Positions 1 through 8,725 of a stretch of 64,000 nucleotides of DNA are shown piece by piece (within the stretch, counting starts at the first letter, position 1; every line of letters begins with the position of its first letter). The stretch spans positions 132,990 to 196,989 of the forward strand of contig CAWGXG010000010.1 of assembly GCA_963826505.1 (NCBI GenBank). The letters run 5' to 3'. Position numbers and translations under genes: made by a program. The DNA is from CAWGXG01 sp963826505. GTDB lineage: Bacteria; Chloroflexota; Anaerolineae; Aggregatilineales; Aggregatilineaceae. A model generated the notes under the pieces. The model made no database searches, was not told the origin of the DNA, and saw nothing but the letters and a program-made list of their open reading frames with translations.

Positions 1-1
1 C

Positions 2-2287
2 GTAACCTACGGCACGAACAACGAATTCGGGTTCGACTACCTGCGCGATAACATGGTCCGTTCCCTGGACCAGCTCGTGCAGCGCGGTCACCATTACGCC
101 ATCGTGGACGAGGTCGACAACATCCTGATCGATGAGGCCCGTACTCCGTTGATCATCAGCGGGCAGGCCGACCAACCCTCGGACCTGTACGGGCTGTTCG
201 CGCGGCTCGTGCGCGATCTTCAGCCCAGCAGCGAAGACAGCGTCGAAGCGGAAGAACCGGACGGCGAATTCGTCGAAGAGCTGCGTCACCGCAGCGCCTA
301 CCTGACTGAGCGCGGCGTCGAGCGGATGGAGCGCAAACTGGCCACCGAAGGCGTCTTGCAGGGCGACAACCTGTACAGCTCCGAAAACTCCGACATGCTG
401 CCCTATCTCGACAACGCGCTGCGCGCCCACGTGTGCTACCACCTCGACAAAGACTACGTGATCATGGGCGATCAGATCATCATCGTCGACGAGTTTACCG
501 GGCGTCTGATGCACGGGCGGCGCTTCTCCGAAGGGCTGCACCAGGCTATCGAAGCGAAGGAAGGCGTCGAGGTCCGGCGCGAAAACCTCACGCTGGCGAC
601 CATCACCTTCCAGAATTACTTCCGCATGTACGACAAGCTGGCCGGCATGACCGGTACCGCGGTGACCGAGGCCAGCGAGTTCGAAGAAATCTACGAGCTT
701 GAAGTCACGGCCATCCCCACCAACCTGCCCTGCATCCGCGACGACCAGCAGGACCTTGTCTATATGACGGAACGGGGCAAGTGGAAAGCCGTCGCCGAAG
801 ATATCAAAGAGCGCCAGAAACGCGGCCAGCCCGTGCTGGTGGGTACGGCAGCCATCGAAACCAGCGAGCGACTGAGCAAACAGCTCGACCGCGCGGGCGT
901 GACGCATCAGGTGCTCAACGCCAAGCAGCACGAGCGTGAAGCTCTGGTCATCGCCCAGGCCGGACGCCCCGGCACCGTCACGATCGCCACCAATATGGCC
1001 GGGCGTGGTGTCGACATCCTGCTGGGCGGCAACCCCGAAGGGTTGGCCCGCGAGAAGCTGCGCCGCCGTTACAGCGTGGACGTGACCGAAGCGACGCCCG
1101 AACAGTGGAGCGAGGTACTGGCCGAAGCCAAAGCCGAGTGCGCCCGCGACCGCGAAAAAGTGCTGGCTGAAGGCGGTCTGTACGTGTTGGGTACTGAGCG
1201 TCACGAAGCCCGCCGCATCGACAACCAGTTGCGCGGACGGTCGGGCCGCCAGGGCGATCCCGGCGCCAGCCGCTTCTACCTGTCGATGGAAGACGACCTC
1301 ATGCGCCGGTTCGGCGGTGAACGCGTGCGCAACTTCATGAAATGGGCCGACATGCCCGAAGACCTGGCGATCGAAAACAAAATGATCAGCAAGTCGATCG
1401 AGCAGGCCCAGGTGCGCGTCGAAGGCCACAACTTTGACATCCGCAAGCGCGTGCTCGAATACGACGACGTCGTCAACAAACAGCGCGAGACAATCTACGC
1501 CCAACGCCGCAAGATCCTGACCGCCCAGCCCGGCGAATTGCGCGACCAGATTCAACACATGATCACCGAACAAATCGGGACAGCCTGCTCCGAGCATCTG
1601 GCGGGAGACGCGATCGACTGGAAGCTGGAAGACCTGCATCACGCGGCTCTGTTGATCTACCCGGTACCGGACAGCATCACGCCGGAACGGCTGGCCGAAG
1701 AACACGACGCCGACGAGATCGAGCTCATTCTGGTTAAAGGCGCGTTGGAAGCCTACACCACGCGCGTGGAACGCTTCACCTCCGACTGGATGGCCGGGGC
1801 TGAGAAATTCGTCATGCTCAATTCGGTGGACGAGTTCTGGCAGCGCCACCTGACCGACCTCGACATTCTGCGCGAGGGGATCGGGCTGGTCGGCTATGGG
1901 GGACGCGATCCGCTAGTCGAGTATCAGCGCGAAAGCTTCGAGATGTGGACCGGCCTGCAAGAAGAGATCAAAACGAAGATCATCCAGGATATCTTCCGCG
2001 TTGCGCCTGTCGAACAACAGCCGCGCCATCGCCTGATCCTGGAACGCCAGTTGAGCAACATCCAGGCCCGTCAGGCGCCTGTTATGGCGCAGGCCGGAGC
2101 CAACGTCGCCCCACCCGAACCGCTGCGTAAAGTCGGGATGTTCGACAACGTCGGGCGCAACGATCCGTGCCCGTGCGGCAGCGGAAAGAAGTTCAAACAC
2201 TGTCATTACCGCGAAGTGCAGGGCCAGCGCCAGACCGTCGATCAAGAGACGGTCAAGCACGCGGCAGGGCGGCGGCGTCACCGCTAA
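2..2287 (+). CDS. secA: Protein translocase ATPase SecA, 3' part
   Basis: SecA is the cytoplasmic motor ATPase that drives unfolded preproteins through SecYEG. The 5' end lies outside the window: the frame is open from base 2 and begins inside nucleotide-binding domain 1 with TYGTNNEFGFDYLRDNM, a SecA signature. The DEVD box follows (IVDEVDNILIDEARTP), then the preprotein cross-linking region, then NBD2 with TNMAGRGVDILLGGNPEG and QLRGRSGRQGDPG. The helical wing/scaffold region follows, and the protein ends with a zinc-binding SEC-C motif (GRNDPCPCGSGKKFKHCH) that usually contacts SecB or the ribosome. The visible 760 or so residues plus roughly 110 missing ones fit the normal size. An intrinsic terminator follows directly, so it is probably the last gene of its transcript. 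Confidence 0.97.
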   Translation, partial: VTYGTNNEFGFDYLRDNMVRSLDQLVQRGHHYAIVDEVDNILIDEARTPLIISGQADQPSDLYGLFARLVRDLQPSSEDSVEAEEPDGEFVEELRHRSAYLTERGVERMERKLATEGVLQGDNLYSSENSDMLPYLDNALRAHVCYHLDKDYVIMGDQIIIVDEFTGRLMHGRRFSEGLHQAIEAKEGVEVRRENLTLATITFQNYFRMYDKLAGMTGTAVTEASEFEEIYELEVTAIPTNLPCIRDDQQDLVYMTERGKWKAVAEDIKERQKRGQPVLVGTAAIETSERLSKQLDRAGVTHQVLNAKQHEREALVIAQAGRPGTVTIATNMAGRGVDILLGGNPEGLAREKLRRRYSVDVTEATPEQWSEVLAEAKAECARDREKVLAEGGLYVLGTERHEARRIDNQLRGRSGRQGDPGASRFYLSMEDDLMRRFGGERVRNFMKWADMPEDLAIENKMISKSIEQAQVRVEGHNFDIRKRVLEYDDVVNKQRETIYAQRRKILTAQPGELRDQIQHMITEQIGTACSEHLAGDAIDWKLEDLHHAALLIYPVPDSITPERLAEEHDADEIELILVKGALEAYTTRVERFTSDWMAGAEKFVMLNSVDEFWQRHLTDLDILREGIGLVGYGGRDPLVEYQRESFEMWTGLQEEIKTKIIQDIFRVAPVEQQPRHRLILERQLSNIQARQAPVMAQAGANVAPPEPLRKVGMFDNVGRNDPCPCGSGKKFKHCHYREVQGQRQTVDQETVKHAAGRRRHR

Positions 2288-2314
2288 GCGGCCTAGCGCA
2301 GCGCAAACCGGACG

Positions 2315-2341
2315 CCCGCCAGGTGATCGCCTGGCGGGTTT
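2315..2341 (+). terminator. Intrinsic terminator after secA
   Basis: A perfect 9-bp GC-rich stem (CCCGCCAGG / CCTGGCGGG) with a 6-nt loop is followed by TTT, 28 bases after the secA stop codon. Confidence 0.8.
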
Positions 2342-2395
2342 AGCATTGCATCACGACGGTCACAACCTGACCAGCGCAGGTGAAAGAAGGACGCC

Positions 2396-2770
2396 ATGTC
2401 GGACCTGGACGATGAGACGACAAGTTTGATGGACGACATCGATCCGCGTTTTCTGGAGCTGATCCAGAACCGGCTCAATTCCTTCATCAAGTGGGATCTG
2501 GTGGTGTTTTTCCACCGCAATCCTCATACGACCGACACTGCCGACAATATCGCGCGCTATACCGGGCGCGACGTGCGTATTGTGGAACCAGAACTCATCG
2601 CACTCGCGCGCGACGGCATCCTTGATATGGAAGAACTGGGCGAGCTGCGCGTCTTCTGGCTGGCGAATGACGCCGATGTGCGTGAGCTCGTAGCCCAATT
2701 CATCGCGGCTTGCGATGACCGGCAGTTTCGCGTCAAAGCCATTTATCACGTCATTCGCTGCCTGCACTGA
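2396..2770 (+). CDS. Small helical, possibly winged-helix protein upstream of KaiC-like ATPase
   Basis: A 124-residue soluble protein with no recognised name. The N-terminus is acidic. The middle (about residues 25-95) reads like a winged-helix fold: a helix (LIQNRLNSFIKWDLVVFFHR), a segment TADNIARYTGRDVRIVEPEL resembling a 'helix-turn-helix that selects a state', and a beta-wing-like ELGELRVFWLAND. No DNA-binding residues can be assigned with certainty. The start has AAAGAAGG 6 bases upstream. The stop is 13 bases before the start of the KaiC-like ATPase, so the two are almost certainly co-transcribed. It may be a partner or regulator of that ATPase, which is inference from position only. 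Confidence 0.75.
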   Translation: MSDLDDETTSLMDDIDPRFLELIQNRLNSFIKWDLVVFFHRNPHTTDTADNIARYTGRDVRIVEPELIALARDGILDMEELGELRVFWLANDADVRELVAQFIAACDDRQFRVKAIYHVIRCLH

Positions 2771-2783
2771 GAGGACGGGCCGC

Positions 2784-3596
2784 ATGGACACCCGACGGTT
2801 AGCGACCGGTATCGCGGGCCTCGACGAAATGCTGCGCGGCGGGTTCTTGCCTGGCACGGCTAACCTGGTCGAAGGCGCTCCCGGTACCGGTAAAAGCACG
2901 CTGGGGATGCAGTTCATCCAGCATGGCATCGCTGCCTGCGACGAGCCGGGCCTGATCCTGACCTTCGAAGAATTCCCGGATCAGTACTACCGCGACGCGG
3001 CCAACTTTGGATGGGATTTCGCTGCCCACGAACGCGCCAACCAGCTGCGCATCCTGATGACCAGCCCTGAAGTTTCGCGCGCCGATGTCCAACAGATCGC
3101 CGGGCGCATCGAAACCCTGGTCGAGCAGATCGGCGTGCAGCGCGTGGTCGTGGACAGTCTCAGTCATTTCGAGCGCCTGAGCGATGACCCGGTCGAGCTG
3201 CGACGCATCACGTTTGAATTCATCAATGCCCTGAAACGCCTGGGCCTGACGACGCTGTTCACACGCGAGAATCCCGCGCTGCTGGGCGAAACGCCCGAAG
3301 GCGAAGAAGACCTGGCCTTCGTGGTCGATTCGTATATCATGCTGCGCTACGTCGAGCTGCAAAGCGTGGTCGATAAGGCGCTGCTGGTGCTTAAGCTGCG
3401 CGGCAGCGATCATGCCAAAGAAATTCGCCGCTATACGATCACTGGGCGCGGGGTCGAAATCCAGACGCGCTTTGAAGGCACGCAGGGCATCATGAGCGGG
3501 TCACCGGTGATGACCCATGCCGAGGCATTTGCCGCCGCCTTCCTGGGGACAGGCCGGGGCGATGCCAGCCAACGTGGAAAAAAACCCAGGCAGTGA
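2784..3596 (+). CDS. Single-domain KaiC/RadA-like ATPase
   Basis: A 270-residue RecA-fold ATPase of the KaiC family. It opens with the typical TGIAGLDEMLRGGF, then Walker A GAPGTGKST (about residues 32-40), a conserved EE pair (LTFEEF) and a Walker B strand RVVVDSLSHF. The C-terminal part (LRGSDHAKEIRRYTITGRG) matches KaiC-type domains. It has one such domain, not the two of cyanobacterial clock KaiC, so a circadian role should not be assumed. Related single-domain proteins in other bacteria and archaea act in signalling. I placed the start at the ATG at 2784 because it lies 13 bases after the upstream stop with GAGAGG before it and gives the canonical N-terminus. A histidine kinase follows about 0.9 kb downstream. 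Confidence 0.88.
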   Translation: MDTRRLATGIAGLDEMLRGGFLPGTANLVEGAPGTGKSTLGMQFIQHGIAACDEPGLILTFEEFPDQYYRDAANFGWDFAAHERANQLRILMTSPEVSRADVQQIAGRIETLVEQIGVQRVVVDSLSHFERLSDDPVELRRITFEFINALKRLGLTTLFTRENPALLGETPEGEEDLAFVVDSYIMLRYVELQSVVDKALLVLKLRGSDHAKEIRRYTITGRGVEIQTRFEGTQGIMSGSPVMTHAEAFAAAFLGTGRGDASQRGKKPRQ

Positions 3597-3723
3597 GCCT
3601 GTAGGCACCCTGCCATACCATCGTCCGACAGGCGTTCGCGGCACGCGTTGCGACAACGCACAAGATGGGTTTAGACTGAATTCTGGTTGGGAAAGCGTCA
3701 CCTGAGTCCGGGCCAAGACATCC

Positions 3724-4017
3724 GTGAGCACTCCGAGCGCACACCAGTTTTTGACGTTGTACACCTGGTTCGCCGTGATCGCGGTGGTCGGGCTGATGGC
3801 GTTGATCGCACGCTTCTATGAGCGGCTGTCCGGCGAGCGGACGTTCTATCGTTGGTTTGTCTTGCCAGGGGTGGCCTTCACCGGGGCCGTGATACGCCTG
3901 TCCATGTTGGATCGCATGACCGGCGATACATGGGCGGACATGTGTTTGTTGTCCGGGGGGGTGAGTTTGGGCGTGCTGTGCGTGCACATCTACCGGCGCA
4001 TGACCAGCGGCCACTAA
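3724..4017 (+). CDS. Small membrane protein with three predicted helices
   Basis: A 97-residue hydrophobic protein starting at GTG. Three membrane segments are visible: about residues 12-28 (YTWFAVIAVVGLMALIA), 44-58 and 72-90. No known family was recognised. No strong ribosome-binding site precedes the GTG, so the start is uncertain. It lies between the KaiC-like ATPase and a second small membrane protein of similar size; both precede the PAS-GAF histidine kinase in the same direction. The arrangement suggests a membrane-linked sensory unit, but nothing in the sequence proves it. Confidence 0.6.
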   Translation: MSTPSAHQFLTLYTWFAVIAVVGLMALIARFYERLSGERTFYRWFVLPGVAFTGAVIRLSMLDRMTGDTWADMCLLSGGVSLGVLCVHIYRRMTSGH

Positions 4018-4079
4018 TACCCCTTTTGGGGGGATTCCCCACGACACAATAGGATGACTGGCTGCCAGTCGTTAGGGAC

Positions 4080-4460
4080 ATGACAGGAAATATCACGACA
4101 TTGTTGAGTACCGCCGGAGTGCTGGGCCTGATGATCATGCTATGGGTGGTCGCCCAGATCAGCCGCCGCTTTGGCGAAGTGACCCACCGCCCGCCGTTGT
4201 ACCGCGTGTTTTACGTCGCGTTGGGGCTGCTGGCGTTTCCTTTGCTCGTGCGGCTGCTGGCGATCGGGCAGTCCGATGGATCGCGCTTCGCCGCCGATTC
4301 ATCGGCCACTCTACTGCACGATATCCCGCTGGCCGCCGGACTGACGCTGGCTCTGATCGCGGCGTGGCAGTACTGGGGCTGGTTGGTATACGCTCACGAG
4401 GGGCAATCAGCCGCTCGCCCACCCGCCAAAACACCGCAACGGGCAGGCAAACCAAATTGA
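4080..4460 (+). CDS. Small membrane protein, related in layout to the preceding gene
   Basis: A 126-residue protein with three hydrophobic segments (about residues 8-25, 40-60 and 80-102, the last ending in AAWQYWGWLVYAHEG) and a basic, Pro/Ala-rich tail. Its pattern (helix, basic YRVFYV linker, helix, helix) resembles the 97-residue protein just upstream, so the two may be distant paralogues. A short palindrome (GACTGG-CTG-CCAGTC, 4056-4070) lies 10 bases before the ATG, with AGGG as a possible ribosome-binding site. The histidine kinase starts 39 bases downstream. Function unknown. Confidence 0.6.
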   Translation: MTGNITTLLSTAGVLGLMIMLWVVAQISRRFGEVTHRPPLYRVFYVALGLLAFPLLVRLLAIGQSDGSRFAADSSATLLHDIPLAAGLTLALIAAWQYWGWLVYAHEGQSAARPPAKTPQRAGKPN

Positions 4461-4499
4461 GATTAAGATAGGGGCACGGCCAGTTCAAAGGCGTCATTG

Positions 4500-7400
4500 A
4501 TGATCGACTATGTGCTTTCGCAACCAGGATCGCTGCCGACGACGGATGTCGATCGTATAGAAGTGCTGACCGTCATCGATACGCGCGGTGTGATCCGCTT
4601 CATCACGCCTGCCGCGGCCCAGTTTTACGGCTACGAACCAGGCCAGATGATGGGGCACTCGGCCCTGCGCTTCATCCGGCTCGATCAGCGCGCCCGTGTC
4701 GCCCGGCGTTGGCAGGCCATCGTTGCCGACCCGGATTGGACCTCCGAAAGCTGGCAGGTGACGCTGGTGAAAGCCAACCAGCAGCAGGTCGAAATTAATG
4801 CGGCCATGTGGCGGCTGCCCGAGATGGACGCCTTCTTGCTGGTGCATCAAGTGACTGAAGGCATCCGCGACCGGCTCGACACGCTCTACGCGATTCAGAA
4901 TGCGGTCGCTCGCTCGTTGGACCTGGACGATATTCTGGACACCGTCCTGCGCGAAGTCCACCGGTTGATCCCGTGCGGCACCAGCACCATTTTCATCTAC
5001 GATCCAGACAGCACGGTTCGCGTGCGGCGCTGGCAGGAAGGACGCATCGAGCACTACCGCTCGCCCATTCACGAGCACCTGCCCGAATTCGAGACCAGCC
5101 GCCTCCTGCGCGAGAACAACGCCCCGCTGATCATCAACGATACCGAGACTAGCTCGCTGTGGGTCAGCCTGCCCAATCATCGCCCCATCCGGAGCTGGTT
5201 GGGCGCGCCGCTCAACCATTCCGGCTTGTTCCTGGGCGAGCTCAATCTCGACAGTCCGAGCCCGAACCAGTTTACCGAAGAAGACGCGGAGCTGGTCCAC
5301 GCGCTGGCGATCCAGGTCGCCGCCGCGCTGCACAAAGCCCGCCAGCTCGAAGAAGAACAGCGCCGCGCGGCCCGGTTCCGCGCGCTCAACGATGTCAACC
5401 AGGCGATTAGCCAGCTCGATCTGCGCAGCGTCTTGGAAGTCGTCTACCAGAAGATCAACCGCCTGATGGACACCTCGACCTTTTTCATCGCGCTGCACGA
5501 TCCCGAAGCGCACCAGGTGCAGCTCGTCGGGTCATATGATCACGGGGTCAAGCGTGCCGACGAAGTCCAGGCCGACGACGTCGGCATTACCGGGCTGGTG
5601 CTGCGCACGCGCAAAAGCCTGATCATCCACGACAGTCAGATTGATGAGCTCCCGCCCGAAGTGATCGTCCAGGACGAGATGCCGCATAGCTTGCTGATGA
5701 TGCCCTTGATCGCCCTGGACGAGATCGTCGGCGTGATCACGGTGCAGAGCTACGTCCCTTACGCCTACACCAAAGAAGATATCGACATGCTCGAAACCAT
5801 CGCCGGGGCAGTCGCCACGGCGGTGCGCAACGCCCAGCTTTACGACCAGACGGTCTACCGGCTGCACGCCCTGGAAACTCTGCACAGCCTGAGCCTGGAT
5901 CTCGCCGCCGTGCAGGACCCGGAGCAGATCGCGCATCTGGTCGCGCGGGCCGCGCTGGGCCTGTTTGTGCCGCGCACCGTCGCGCTGTGTCTGTGCGAAG
6001 GCCTGCCCTGGATCCGGGAAAGCTGGATCGCGACGCTTGACCCGCTCAGCCATCAGGCTCAGATCGATACCTTGCCCGGACCGATCAACAATGCCATGTT
6101 CGAGCGCGTGCGCATGACGGACGAAGCGGTAGTCTTCCCCGATCTGAACCTGGAGCCGGATTTGCAGGCCGACATGGATATGCCCTGGCTGGTCCAGGCA
6201 GCCGCCGTGACGCCGGTCCGGCGCGGGGACACGCGCTTCGCCGTGTTGGGCATGCTTTACGATGAACCGCAGGTCTTCCGGAGCGATATGCGGCGCATTC
6301 TCGACCTGATGAGCCTGCAATCCGCCTCAGCCTTCGAGAACGCCCGCAACACCATTTCGCTTCATCGCCGTCTGACCGAGGCGTGCGCCCTGCAAGACCT
6401 GGCCCGCCGCGTCAGCGAGATGCAGTCGCTGGACGAGATTCTGAACACCGTCGTGGACACTATCCGCAACGTGTACCAATGCAAATCAGCCTCGATCGCG
6501 CTGCTGGACGAAACCCTGGGCGAAGTGATCACCATGGTCGGCGCGGGGTTATCGCCTGAGCACGTCGCGAGCGCGCGTTTCAAGCTGGGCGAATACGTCG
6601 CAGGGGTGGTCGTGTCAGAGAACCGTGTGATCTATGTGCCCGACACCCTCTCCGACCCGAATTTTCGCGTCGTTGATCCTGAGATACGGTCGATCATGGT
6701 CGTCCCGCTGACCGTCCAGGGCCGCGCGATCGGTTCGCTGGGGATCGACAGCTCGGCTGTAGACGCATTCAGCAAAGACCACGAGCGCGTGCTGACCATC
6801 GCGGGCGGGCAGATCGCCGCCGCGATTGAGACGGTGCGCCTGTTGCAGGAAACGCGCAAACGCGCCGAAGAACTGGCCGGGGCCAATCTGCAGCTCCAGG
6901 CCCAGGACTCGCTGCGCAAAGAGCTGACCTATCAAGTCACCCACGACTTGCGCAGCCCGCTCCAGATCATCTACGGTTACACCGACATGATGCACAACGC
7001 CGAGCTGGGGCCGGTCACCGAGATGCAAAAAGATGTGCTGGATCTGATCCTCAAGCGCAGCAAGACCATCGAGCGCATGACGAAAGACATCATGGGCGCC
7101 AAGCCCATCAACCGCGAGTCACTGGAATTCGAAACGGTGGATCTGACGCAGTTGTGCCAGCAGGCGATAACGGATATCCAGCTTGTATTTCGCGACGATC
7201 GCTTCATTTTCGAGACGGAATTGGCGCCAGTGTCCTTGAAAGTACGCGCAGATTACCACCGCTTGAGCCGTGTGCTCGATAATCTCATCAACAACGCGAT
7301 CAAATTCTCGCCGGACGGCGGCACGATCACGCTGCGCACCGCTCACGACGCTACCGGCGGACGGGCGTTAGTCTCGGTGTCCGATCAGGGGATTGGCATT

Positions 7401-7589
7401 GCTCCCGACAAAATCGATTATGTCTTTGAGCGGTTCTACCGCGCCGATCGAAAACGGTTTGATGGCAGCGGCCTGGGGTTGTATATCGTGCAGCAAATTG
7501 TCCACGCGCACGATGGCAAGGTCTGGGTCGAAAGCGAGGAATCGAAGGGCAGTACATTTACCGTGGCGCTGCCGCTCATAGAAAGGTAA
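4500..7589 (+). CDS. Cytoplasmic sensor histidine kinase, PAS-GAF-GAF-GAF-GAF-HisKA-HATPase
   Basis: A 1,029-residue soluble kinase. An N-terminal PAS domain (about 15-120) is followed by four GAF domains (about 125-285, 290-455, 460-620, 625-780). Each GAF is introduced by a signalling helix such as LARSLDLDDIL-type segments. The dimerisation and phospho-acceptor domain has the His in YQVTHDLRSPLQIIYGY. The ATP-binding domain has the N box (LDNLINNAIKFSPDGG), G1 (VSDQGIGIAPDKI), F box (ERFYRADRKRF) and G2 (GSGLGLYIVQQIV). There is no membrane segment, so the stimulus is probably intracellular or comes from the neighbouring membrane proteins. No response regulator is adjacent; the closest LuxR-type regulator is 7 kb away. 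A TTG at 4497 directly precedes the chosen ATG and cannot be excluded as the start. Confidence 0.93.
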   Translation: MIDYVLSQPGSLPTTDVDRIEVLTVIDTRGVIRFITPAAAQFYGYEPGQMMGHSALRFIRLDQRARVARRWQAIVADPDWTSESWQVTLVKANQQQVEINAAMWRLPEMDAFLLVHQVTEGIRDRLDTLYAIQNAVARSLDLDDILDTVLREVHRLIPCGTSTIFIYDPDSTVRVRRWQEGRIEHYRSPIHEHLPEFETSRLLRENNAPLIINDTETSSLWVSLPNHRPIRSWLGAPLNHSGLFLGELNLDSPSPNQFTEEDAELVHALAIQVAAALHKARQLEEEQRRAARFRALNDVNQAISQLDLRSVLEVVYQKINRLMDTSTFFIALHDPEAHQVQLVGSYDHGVKRADEVQADDVGITGLVLRTRKSLIIHDSQIDELPPEVIVQDEMPHSLLMMPLIALDEIVGVITVQSYVPYAYTKEDIDMLETIAGAVATAVRNAQLYDQTVYRLHALETLHSLSLDLAAVQDPEQIAHLVARAALGLFVPRTVALCLCEGLPWIRESWIATLDPLSHQAQIDTLPGPINNAMFERVRMTDEAVVFPDLNLEPDLQADMDMPWLVQAAAVTPVRRGDTRFAVLGMLYDEPQVFRSDMRRILDLMSLQSASAFENARNTISLHRRLTEACALQDLARRVSEMQSLDEILNTVVDTIRNVYQCKSASIALLDETLGEVITMVGAGLSPEHVASARFKLGEYVAGVVVSENRVIYVPDTLSDPNFRVVDPEIRSIMVVPLTVQGRAIGSLGIDSSAVDAFSKDHERVLTIAGGQIAAAIETVRLLQETRKRAEELAGANLQLQAQDSLRKELTYQVTHDLRSPLQIIYGYTDMMHNAELGPVTEMQKDVLDLILKRSKTIERMTKDIMGAKPINRESLEFETVDLTQLCQQAITDIQLVFRDDRFIFETELAPVSLKVRADYHRLSRVLDNLINNAIKFSPDGGTITLRTAHDATGGRALVSVSDQGIGIAPDKIDYVFERFYRADRKRFDGSGLGLYIVQQIVHAHDGKVWVESEESKGSTFTVALPLIER

Positions 7590-7595
7590 AAGACT

Positions 7596-8699
7596 GTGGC
7601 TTTCAACGTACTCAACGTTATCGACCGTGACAGCGACGTGTGGCAGACCCTCTGGCGCTGGCCTAAGATCGAACTGCATCGCCACCTGGAAGGCTCGATT
7701 CGCCTGAATACGCTGATCGATGTCGCCCGTGAGTTTGACATCGCCCTGCCTGCCTACGATTCCGAGCAGCTGCGTCCGTACGTGCAGATGACGGACGAAG
7801 ACGAGGCCAGCATGGCCGTATTTCTGAGCAAGTTTGAAGTCCTGCGGCGCTTCTACTGCTCGATGGACATTATACGGCGCATCACGCACGAAGCGATCGA
7901 AGATGCTGCGCGGGATAACGTGCAGTATATGGAACTGCGTTTTACACCCCACGCCCTGGCCCGCCAGAACAATTTCAGCTATGACGACGTGATCGCCTGC
8001 GTATGCGAGGAAGCCCACCGCACCCAAACGCTGCTCAATATCCGCGTGAACCTGATCATTTCGGTCAATCGCCACGAGAGCGTCACGATCGCCGGTAGCG
8101 TGATTGACGCCGCCATCGCAGCGCAGGACAGCGCTATCGTCGCGATCGATCTGGCCGGGCAAGAAGCGGGTTATTCGGCGCGTCCCTTCGAGGAAATCTT
8201 CCGACGGGCGCGCGCAGCCGGGCTGCACGCCACGGTCCACGCCGGGGAGTGGGATGGCGCGAACAATGTGCGCGAGGCGATCGAAGTGCTGGGCGCGACG
8301 CGCATTGGGCACGGCGTCCGCTCGATCGAGGATTCGCGCATTATCCAATTGGTGCGCGAGCGCGGCGTCACGTTGGAGGTCTGCCCGACTAGCAATTTGC
8401 AAAGCGGCGCGGTGCCGGATGTGAGCCACCACCCGCTGATCGATCTGAGCCAGCTCAATCTGGCGACGACGATCAACACCGACGATCCGGGGATCAGCAA
8501 TATCACGCTCACCGACGAGCTGGCCCTGGCTCACAGCGGGTTGGGATTGTCGCTGGAAACGATCAGGCGCAACATTCTCAACGCGGCAAGAGCCGCCTTC
8601 ATCCCGCAGGACGAGCAGGCCAAGCTCGTGGCGCAATACCGTTCCGTGCTGGGCATGGATGATACGCGTCCGCTCTCACCGGATCGGCTGCCAGAGTAG
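7596..8699 (+). CDS. add: Adenosine deaminase
   Basis: This enzyme hydrolyses (deoxy)adenosine to (deoxy)inosine and ammonia in purine salvage; it is a zinc TIM-barrel amidohydrolase. The zinc ligands and catalytic residues are visible: KIELHRHLEGSIR supplies the first two His, ATVHAGEWDG supplies the third His and the catalytic Glu, RIGHGVRSIE the general-base His, and INTDDPGISNITL the Asp pair. VCPTSNLQSGAV is also typical. The 367 residues fit the family. Translation starts at a GTG only 6 bases after the kinase stop codon, so it shares the transcript with the kinase. Together with the YedK-like protein, NUDIX, purC/purD and mpg downstream, it adds to a loose concentration of purine and base-damage functions. 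Confidence 0.95.
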   Translation: MAFNVLNVIDRDSDVWQTLWRWPKIELHRHLEGSIRLNTLIDVAREFDIALPAYDSEQLRPYVQMTDEDEASMAVFLSKFEVLRRFYCSMDIIRRITHEAIEDAARDNVQYMELRFTPHALARQNNFSYDDVIACVCEEAHRTQTLLNIRVNLIISVNRHESVTIAGSVIDAAIAAQDSAIVAIDLAGQEAGYSARPFEEIFRRARAAGLHATVHAGEWDGANNVREAIEVLGATRIGHGVRSIEDSRIIQLVRERGVTLEVCPTSNLQSGAVPDVSHHPLIDLSQLNLATTINTDDPGISNITLTDELALAHSGLGLSLETIRRNILNAARAAFIPQDEQAKLVAQYRSVLGMDDTRPLSPDRLPE

Positions 8700-8725
8700 C
8701 GCGATATGGCAGATGCAGCCGCCGG

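Noticed and set aside
4494..5513. 339-codon minus-strand frame opposite the PAS-GAF kinase
   Set aside because: Shadow of the kinase coding frame; no recognisable domain.
7368..8636. 422-codon minus-strand frame opposite adenosine deaminase
   Set aside because: It mirrors the add gene, has His/Asp/Arg-rich shadow composition and no ribosome-binding site.
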